Source: JBFWWP01 sp050246115
Lineage (GTDB): Bacteria; Planctomycetota; UBA8108; UBA1146; JAJFFE01
Assembly (NCBI GenBank): GCA_050246115.1
Contig: JBFWWP010000056.1
Span: 1 to 9,749, forward strand
DNA length: 9,749 nt
Reading direction: 5' to 3'
The notes below the pieces were generated by a model, which made no database searches, was not told the origin of the DNA, and worked only from the letters and a program-made list of their open reading frames with translations. How positions within the stretch are numbered: the stretch's first letter is position 1; the number at the start of each line of letters is the position of its first letter. A program made the translations under genes and the position numbers. Positions 4,882 to 9,749 of this stretch are shown piece by piece.

Positions 4882-7413
4882 TTGAGCCGACGGGTTGCGC
4901 TCCCCATTGACCCGCTCCTGCCGGAGGTCGTCGCGGCGCTGCGACAGCACCCCGCCGTAGTGCTGCGCGCGGAGACCGGCGCCGGCAAGACCACGCGCGT
5001 CCCCAGCGCGATCCTCGACGCGCGGCCCGCCGGCGCGCGCGTGCTGCTCCTGGAACCGCGACGCCTGGCAGCCCGACTGGCCGCGGCCCGTATGGCCGAA
5101 GAGCGCGACGCCCCACTCGGCGGCGAAGTGGGCTACCAGGTTCGCTTCGAACAACGCTCGAGTCGCGCGACCCGGCTGCTCGTGGTCACCGAGGGCGTAC
5201 TCCTGCGCTTCCTGCAAGACGATCCGTTCCTCGAGCGTTTCGACACCGTGATCTTCGACGAGTTCCACGAGCGCAATCTCGATAGCGACGTCGCGCTCGC
5301 CATGGTGCGTCGGGTGCAAGAGCAGGCCCGCCCGGAACTCAAGATCGTGGTCATGAGCGCAACGCTCGATCCCGCGCCTGTCGCCCGCTTCCTGGGTGGC
5401 GTGCCGGTCTTCGAGAGCGCGGGCCGCCGGTTCCCGCTGACGATCGAGTACGCGAGCGCGATCGACGATCGTCCGCTCCCCGAGCAAGTGGCTGCAGGTG
5501 TACTCCAGGCCCTGGACTCGACCCCGGCAGGGGTCGCCGAACGCGCAGACCTCCTGGCTTTCCTGCCCGGTGTCGGCGAGATCCGTCGCACTCGCGCGCT
5601 GCTCGAGCGCGCAGCGGCGCAACGTGACGTCGACGTGCGCGAACTCTACGGCGATCTCGCTCCCGGCGCGCAGGACGCCGCGCTGCGCCCGGGGCCGCGA
5701 CGCCGGGTCGTCCTCAGCACGAACATCGCGGAGACCTCGATCACCGTCGAAGGGGTGACGATCGTGGTCGACTCCGGACGGGCTCGCGTTCCCCGATTCG
5801 ACCCGCAGCTCGGGTTCGATCGCCTCGATCTTGGATGGATCTCCCGCGCCGCGGCCGACCAGCGGGCCGGCCGTGCGGGTCGCCTGGCGCCAGGGCGGGT
5901 GTTGCGCTTGTGGACGGCGCGGCAGCACGAGGAGCTCGCTGCCGAAGAACGCCCCGAGATCCAGCGCGCGGATCTGGCCCGCGCGGTACTCGAGCTGCGC
6001 GCGTGGGGCGAGCACGACCTCGCGGCCTTCCCGTGGTTCGAAGCGCCGGCGCCAGGGTCGATCGAGCGCGCGCTGAACCTCCTCGAAGACCTGGGCGCGC
6101 TCGCTGGCGGCCGGGTAACGCCGGTCGGGCGCGCGCTCACTCGCCTCCCGCTGCCGCCGCGCCTCGCGCGTCTCGCGCTGTCGGCTGCGAGAGCGGGCGC
6201 CGCCGAACGAGGGGCGCTCCTCGCGGCCCTCCTCGCCGAGCGTACCGATGCGGCGCGCGGGGAAGCCGGCGGGCCGCGCAGTGCCTCAGGCTCCGACTTG
6301 CTGGATCTCCTCGAACGAGCGGAACGCGATCTCGCGCGCGGCGAGACCCCGTTCGTGGTGCGGCGCGCGCGCGACCAGATCCTCCGCGGAGTGCGCGACG
6401 AGACCGACGGCGCCGCCGACGAGTGCGCACCGGCAACCGCGCACGGCAGGGACGAGTCCATCCTGCGAGCGGTGTTCGCGGCCTATCCCGATCGACTCGC
6501 CCGCCGGCGCGAACCGGGCAGTGCGCGCGCGCTGCTCGTGGGCGGCAAGGGTGTGCAGCTCGCGGCGGCCTCGGCGGTCACGCACCACGACCTGTTCGTG
6601 TGCGTGGACGTTCGCCCAGTGGCGCGCGGCGAAGCCATCGTCTACGCAGCGTCGGGAGTCGAGCCCGAGTGGATCTCGGAGTCCGAACTCGAGAGCGGCG
6701 TACATCTCCGCTTCGATGCGCGTCGGGAGCGCGTCGAGGCGATCCACCAGGTTCGTTATCGCGACCTCGTACTGCGCGAGGCCTCGACGTCGACGCAAGA
6801 TGCTGCCGGCGTCGCCGCGCTCCTCGCGCGCGAGGCAGCCAACGCGCTCGCACGAGTGTTGCCCACCGCCGACGACTCGGTGGCGAGTCACCTTGCGCGC
6901 GTGCGGTGCCTAGCCGAGTGGCGGCCGGAGTTGGGGCTGCCGACTTGGACTCCGGAGGAACTGGCCGCCTTGCTGCCGGCGTTGTGCGCGGGGCGGCGCT
7001 CCTTCGATGAGGTGCGGCGCGCGCCGTGGCTCGAGTTCCTGCTCGGCGCGCTCCGTCACGATCAGCGCCAAGCCCTGGATCGCGACGCACCCGAGCGCCT
7101 CCGTGTCCCGAGCGGGAGCCAGGTCCGCATCCAGTACGAGCCCGGGCAAGCGCCCGTGCTCGCGGTGCGCATCCAGGAGTTGTTCGGCCTCGCGACGACC
7201 CCGCGACTCGCCGGTGGCCGCGTGCCCGTGCTGCTCCACTTGCTCGCTCCCAACGGTCGCCCGCAACAAGTGACGCACGACCTCGAGAGCTTCTGGCGCA
7301 ACACTTACCCCCAAGTCCGCAAGGAGCTGCGCGCTCGCTACCCGCGCCACGCGTGGCCCGAGGATCCGACCCAGGCCGCGCCCGAACGCCGGCCGCGGCG
7401 CAAGAAGGACTGA
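4882..7413 (+). CDS. hrpB: ATP-dependent RNA helicase HrpB (DEAH family)
   Basis: At 843 residues this is close to the usual length for HrpB. Helicase motifs are intact and in order: Walker A ETGAGKTT (31-38), LLLEPRR (55-61), DEFHER (126-131, the HrpB version of the DEAH box), SAT (159-161), STNIAETSIT (279-288) and QRAGRAGR (327-334). A winged-helix/ratchet-like region follows, then the HrpB C-terminal domain ending in RARYPRHAWPEDP and a basic tail (PERRPRRKKD). The protein should use ATP to unwind RNA or remodel ribonucleoprotein in the cytoplasm; its exact role in bacteria is not settled. The start is TTG at 4882. No in-frame ATG or good ribosome site lies nearby, but LPIDPLLPEV beginning at residue 7 matches the usual HrpB N-terminus, so the start cannot be far off. 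The frame stays open upstream into the deiodinase-like gene. DUF488 follows after 7 bp. Confidence 0.95.
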   Translation: MSRRVALPIDPLLPEVVAALRQHPAVVLRAETGAGKTTRVPSAILDARPAGARVLLLEPRRLAARLAAARMAEERDAPLGGEVGYQVRFEQRSSRATRLLVVTEGVLLRFLQDDPFLERFDTVIFDEFHERNLDSDVALAMVRRVQEQARPELKIVVMSATLDPAPVARFLGGVPVFESAGRRFPLTIEYASAIDDRPLPEQVAAGVLQALDSTPAGVAERADLLAFLPGVGEIRRTRALLERAAAQRDVDVRELYGDLAPGAQDAALRPGPRRRVVLSTNIAETSITVEGVTIVVDSGRARVPRFDPQLGFDRLDLGWISRAAADQRAGRAGRLAPGRVLRLWTARQHEELAAEERPEIQRADLARAVLELRAWGEHDLAAFPWFEAPAPGSIERALNLLEDLGALAGGRVTPVGRALTRLPLPPRLARLALSAARAGAAERGALLAALLAERTDAARGEAGGPRSASGSDLLDLLERAERDLARGETPFVVRRARDQILRGVRDETDGAADECAPATAHGRDESILRAVFAAYPDRLARRREPGSARALLVGGKGVQLAAASAVTHHDLFVCVDVRPVARGEAIVYAASGVEPEWISESELESGVHLRFDARRERVEAIHQVRYRDLVLREASTSTQDAAGVAALLAREAANALARVLPTADDSVASHLARVRCLAEWRPELGLPTWTPEELAALLPALCAGRRSFDEVRRAPWLEFLLGALRHDQRQALDRDAPERLRVPSGSQVRIQYEPGQAPVLAVRIQELFGLATTPRLAGGRVPVLLHLLAPNGRPQQVTHDLESFWRNTYPQVRKELRARYPRHAWPEDPTQAAPERRPRRKKD

Positions 7414-7420
7414 CCCCAAC

Positions 7421-7954
7421 ATGCCGACGATCTACACCGTCGGGCACTCCCGACATACCTTCGAACAGTTCTCATCCCTGCTGGCGAGCCATGCCGTTCG
7501 CGGCGTTGCCGATGTCCGCCGCTACCCGGGCAGTCGACGCTATCCGCAGTTCGCCCGCGGTGAGTTGGAGGCCGCGTGTCGCCGCGCGGGCCTCGAGTAC
7601 CGCCACTTCGAGTCCCTGGGCGGGTACCGCGATCCGCGCCCGGACTCCGTCCACACAGCGTGGGAAGAGCCGGCGTTTCGCGCTTACGCCGATCACATGG
7701 AGACGGCGGAGTTCGCGAGCGCCCTGGCTGCCCTCGCAACCTGGGCGCGCAGCCAGTGCGTGGCCGTCATGTGCGCGGAGGCGTCCCCACTTCACTGCCA
7801 TCGTCGCGTGCTCGCCGACGCACTCGAGTGCGCGGGGCTGGCGGTCGAGCACATCGTGGGGCCGCGAGCCACCGAGCGCCATGCGCTGCCGCCGTTTGCA
7901 CGACGCGAGGGTCCGCGCATCATCTACGACGGCGGGATGCTGCGGTTCGGGTAG
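7421..7954 (+). CDS. DUF488 family protein, 177 aa
   Basis: The protein begins IYTVGHS (4-10), the N-terminal hallmark of DUF488, followed by VADVRRYPGSRRYPQF (29-44) and the C-terminal CAE...CHR motif (Cys118, Cys126-His127-Arg128). Length and motif order are typical of a full family member. The biochemical function of DUF488 is not established; the conserved Cys/His/Arg set suggests a catalytic or metal-binding site, which is inference. It should be cytoplasmic, since no signal peptide or membrane segment is seen. The ATG lies only 7 bp after the hrpB stop, and its likely ribosome site (AAGAAGGA, 7402-7409) lies inside the end of hrpB, so the two genes are probably co-transcribed and perhaps translationally coupled. 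This does not prove a shared function. Downstream it converges on the gamma-glutamyltransferase gene. Confidence 0.9.
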   Translation: MPTIYTVGHSRHTFEQFSSLLASHAVRGVADVRRYPGSRRYPQFARGELEAACRRAGLEYRHFESLGGYRDPRPDSVHTAWEEPAFRAYADHMETAEFASALAALATWARSQCVAVMCAEASPLHCHRRVLADALECAGLAVEHIVGPRATERHALPPFARREGPRIIYDGGMLRFG

Positions 7955-8034
7955 TGATCCATCGCAGAAGTGGGTCGCAGACGACGCGGCCTGCTGGCCA
8001 CGTTCTCCGCGGTCACCTCCGACCCCGAGAGTCT

Positions 8035-8052
8035 CGACGGCGCCAACCGTCG
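8035..8052. terminator. Small hairpin between convergent genes
   Basis: CGACGG (8035-8040) pairs with CCGTCG (8047-8052) around a 6-base loop in the 151-bp gap between the convergent DUF488 and gamma-glutamyltransferase genes. It is placed where a bidirectional terminator would sit, but neither strand has a T-run after it, so this is only a weak candidate. I see nothing else in the gap. Confidence 0.2.
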
Positions 8053-8105
8053 GACCGACCTCGATGAGTGCCCGGCCGCGACCCAACTCCTTCGCGAGGC
8101 CCGCG

Positions 8106-9749
8106 TCAGAACCCGGCGGCCATGCCATCTTTGCGCGACTCCGAGGCGCCGTAATAGACACCCGTTTCGGGGTCGCGAAGGATGGCTTGGTAGCCGCCGA
8201 AGAGGCCCTTGTCATCGCCGATTCCGTGGCCTAGCGCGCGCAGCGCCGCGGCGACTTCGGCGAGACCCGTCTCGAGATTCACGCGGCCACCGTCCGCCAT
8301 GGGTGGGCCACCGGTGGGCTCCGACGATCCGGAATGATCGATGCGCGGTGCATCACCGGCCTCTTGCAAGTTCATGTCGAAGTCCACGAGATTCATGACG
8401 ATTTGGGCATGCATCTGCGGTTGCACTCCGCCCCCCATCACGCCGAAGCTCACCCACGGCTTGCCATTGCGCGTGATGAACGCGGGGATGATGGTGTGGA
8501 ACGGTCGCTTGCCCGGCGCGTACACGTTGGGGTGGCCCGGCTCCATGGCAAACAACTCACCGCGATCCTGGAGCACGAACCCGAGGCCATCCGGGGTCAT
8601 ACCGCTCCCCATACCGCGGTAATTGCTCTGGATGAGCGACACCATGTTGCCCTCGCGATCGGCCACCGTCAGATAGATGGTATCGCCCTGATCCAACGAG
8701 ACGTTGCCCGGTGGAACCTGGGTCGCGGCACGGCGCGGATCGAGGCGCCCGCGGCGTTCATTGGCGTACTCCTTGGAGATCAGTCGCGCCACGGGAACGT
8801 CAGCGAACGCCGGGTCGGCGTAGAAGCGAGCTCGATCCGCGAATGCGAGCTTCTTGGCCTCCACGAAGTGGTGCACGTGCGCCGCACTGCCGAACCCCAT
8901 GGATCTGAGGTCGTAACCTTCGAGGATGTTCAAAATCTGCAACGCAGCGATGCCCTGCCCGTTCGGCGGCAACTCCCAAACATCGTAGCCGCGATAGTTC
9001 GTGGACACCGGTTCATCCCAAGTAGAACGGTGGGCAGCGAGATCCTCGGCTGCGAGATAGCCGCCGCAGCGCTTCACATAGGCGCCGATCGTCTGCGCGA
9101 TGTCGCCACGATAGAACTCGTCGCGGCCTCCTTGGGCAATCTTCTCGAGGGTGTCGGCGAGGGCCGGATTGCGAAAGATCTCACCTTTGGTGGGCGCCTT
9201 ACCCCCGGGCATGAACGTCTCCGCGAACCCTGGCCACCCGGCCAGCACCTTGGCGTTACGTCCCCAGTAGTAGGCGATCACTTCGCTCACCGGGAAGCCC
9301 TCGCGGGCATAGGCGATCGCGGGCTCCATGAGGCGGTGAAACGGCAGCTTGCCAAACCGATCATGGAGCTCGAACCAACCGTCCACGCAGCCGGGCACCG
9401 ACACCGGCAGCGGGCCGAACTTCGGAATGGCGTCGACTCGCAGCCGAGCCAACTCGGCTTCGAGTTGCGCGTACGTCAACGCACGAGGCGAACGCCCACT
9501 CGCGTTGAGCCCGCGCAGCCGACCTTCCTTCGCATCCCATACGATTGCGAACAGGTCACCGCCCAAACCACATCCCGTGGGCTCGGTCAGAGCCAGTACC
9601 GCGTTGGCGGCGATGGCCGCATCGACGGCGCCGCCGCCGGCCTTCAGGACGTCGATGGCGACGAGCGTCGCGAGGGGCTGACTGGTGGCCGCCATCCCGT
9701 GCCTCGCGATGACTTCGGATCGGGTCGCGAACGGACGCCCCCCGATGCG
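8106..9749 (-). CDS. ggt: Gamma-glutamyltransferase family protein, 5' end cut off
   Basis: This is an N-terminal-nucleophile hydrolase of the gamma-glutamyltranspeptidase family; members cleave gamma-glutamyl bonds, typically in glutathione or its conjugates. Counting from the first ATG in the window (9695), KAGGGAVDAAIAANAVL (18-34) and GCGLGGDLFAIVWD (41-54) are the large-subunit N-terminal motifs. GDTIYLTVAD (337-346) contains the self-cleavage site and nucleophile Thr339 (codon at 8679-8681), and the small subunit includes GMGSGM (361-366) and GVMGGGVQPQ (418-427). The C-terminal GASESRKDGMAAGF is a normal family ending, so the 3' end is complete. Upstream of 9695 the frame stays open to the edge and encodes GGRPFATRSEVIARHG, the usual sequence before this Met, so the real start and any signal peptide lie beyond 9749. 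The classical REMAP-type substrate motif is not evident; NASGRSP (64-70) stands there, pointing to a GGT-like subfamily with uncertain substrate. Confidence 0.93.
   Translation of the reverse strand, partial: RIGGRPFATRSEVIARHGMAATSQPLATLVAIDVLKAGGGAVDAAIAANAVLALTEPTGCGLGGDLFAIVWDAKEGRLRGLNASGRSPRALTYAQLEAELARLRVDAIPKFGPLPVSVPGCVDGWFELHDRFGKLPFHRLMEPAIAYAREGFPVSEVIAYYWGRNAKVLAGWPGFAETFMPGGKAPTKGEIFRNPALADTLEKIAQGGRDEFYRGDIAQTIGAYVKRCGGYLAAEDLAAHRSTWDEPVSTNYRGYDVWELPPNGQGIAALQILNILEGYDLRSMGFGSAAHVHHFVEAKKLAFADRARFYADPAFADVPVARLISKEYANERRGRLDPRRAATQVPPGNVSLDQGDTIYLTVADREGNMVSLIQSNYRGMGSGMTPDGLGFVLQDRGELFAMEPGHPNVYAPGKRPFHTIIPAFITRNGKPWVSFGVMGGGVQPQMHAQIVMNLVDFDMNLQEAGDAPRIDHSGSSEPTGGPPMADGGRVNLETGLAEVAAALRALGHGIGDDKGLFGGYQAILRDPETGVYYGASESRKDGMAAGF

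Noticed and set aside
4627..6015. Long minus-strand open frame (462 aa) opposite hrpB
   Set aside because: It overlaps a well-supported helicase gene, its translation is Arg/Gly/Ala/Glu-rich without domains, and long antisense frames are expected in high-GC genes.
7472..8215. Minus-strand frame through the convergent gap with a passage resembling ordinary protein
   Set aside because: It overlaps DUF488, shows no family motif, and the gamma-glutamyltransferase C-terminus is already complete at 8106, so it is not a frameshifted extension.
7026..8234. Plus-strand open frame of 402 aa spanning the end of hrpB, DUF488 and the convergent gap
   Set aside because: It crosses two clear genes in another frame and its product is Arg/Pro/Ser-rich with no recognisable motif.

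Overview
High-GC bacterial DNA, probably a chromosomal stretch. The gene set (a lipobox S41 peptidase beside a secreted LolA/LolB-like protein, an NqrM maturation factor, HrpB, a DUF488 protein and a gamma-glutamyltransferase-family enzyme) suits a Gram-negative, double-membraned bacterium. Style and composition suggest Planctomycetota or a Myxococcota-like lineage, but no marker gene is present, so this is only a guess. I see no tRNA, rRNA, insertion sequence, CRISPR array or phage gene.

Left part (1-2.35 kb, all minus strand): a polytopic membrane protein of unknown function (32-550) with visibly lower GC than the rest; a stretch of about 485 bp with no convincing gene but with a perfect 16-bp palindrome (633-648); a small NqrM/DUF539 protein (1036-1269) with all four expected cysteines; a strong hairpin (1404-1442) that probably ends the upstream transcript; and a methionine-rich secreted protein of LolA/LolB-like type (1459-2349).

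Middle (2.45-4.8 kb): a lipoprotein S41 peptidase (2448-3926, minus) lies upstream of the methionine-rich protein, 98 bp away in the same orientation, so the two may share a transcript. The S41 protein has lost the CtpA/Prc lysine and appears to carry a tricorn-like Ser/His arrangement. A 180-bp divergent region with three hairpins separates it from a nitroreductase-fold gene (4107-4793, plus). That gene has the substrate-lid Glu/Tyr/Lys of iodotyrosine deiodinase at exactly the spacing of the animal enzyme.

Right part (4.8-9.75 kb): hrpB, a DEAH-family RNA helicase (4882-7413, TTG start), is followed after 7 bp by a DUF488 gene (7421-7954), probably one operon. These converge on a gamma-glutamyltransferase-family gene (8106 to beyond 9749, minus). 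Its reading frame runs off the right edge: family-like sequence continues upstream of the first ATG in the window, so that ATG is internal.

No new multi-gene system is evident. The most interesting items are the deiodinase-like enzyme, the S41 catalytic-site swap with its charged insertion, the NqrM gene with no Na+-NQR genes in view, and the palindrome upstream of the unknown membrane protein.
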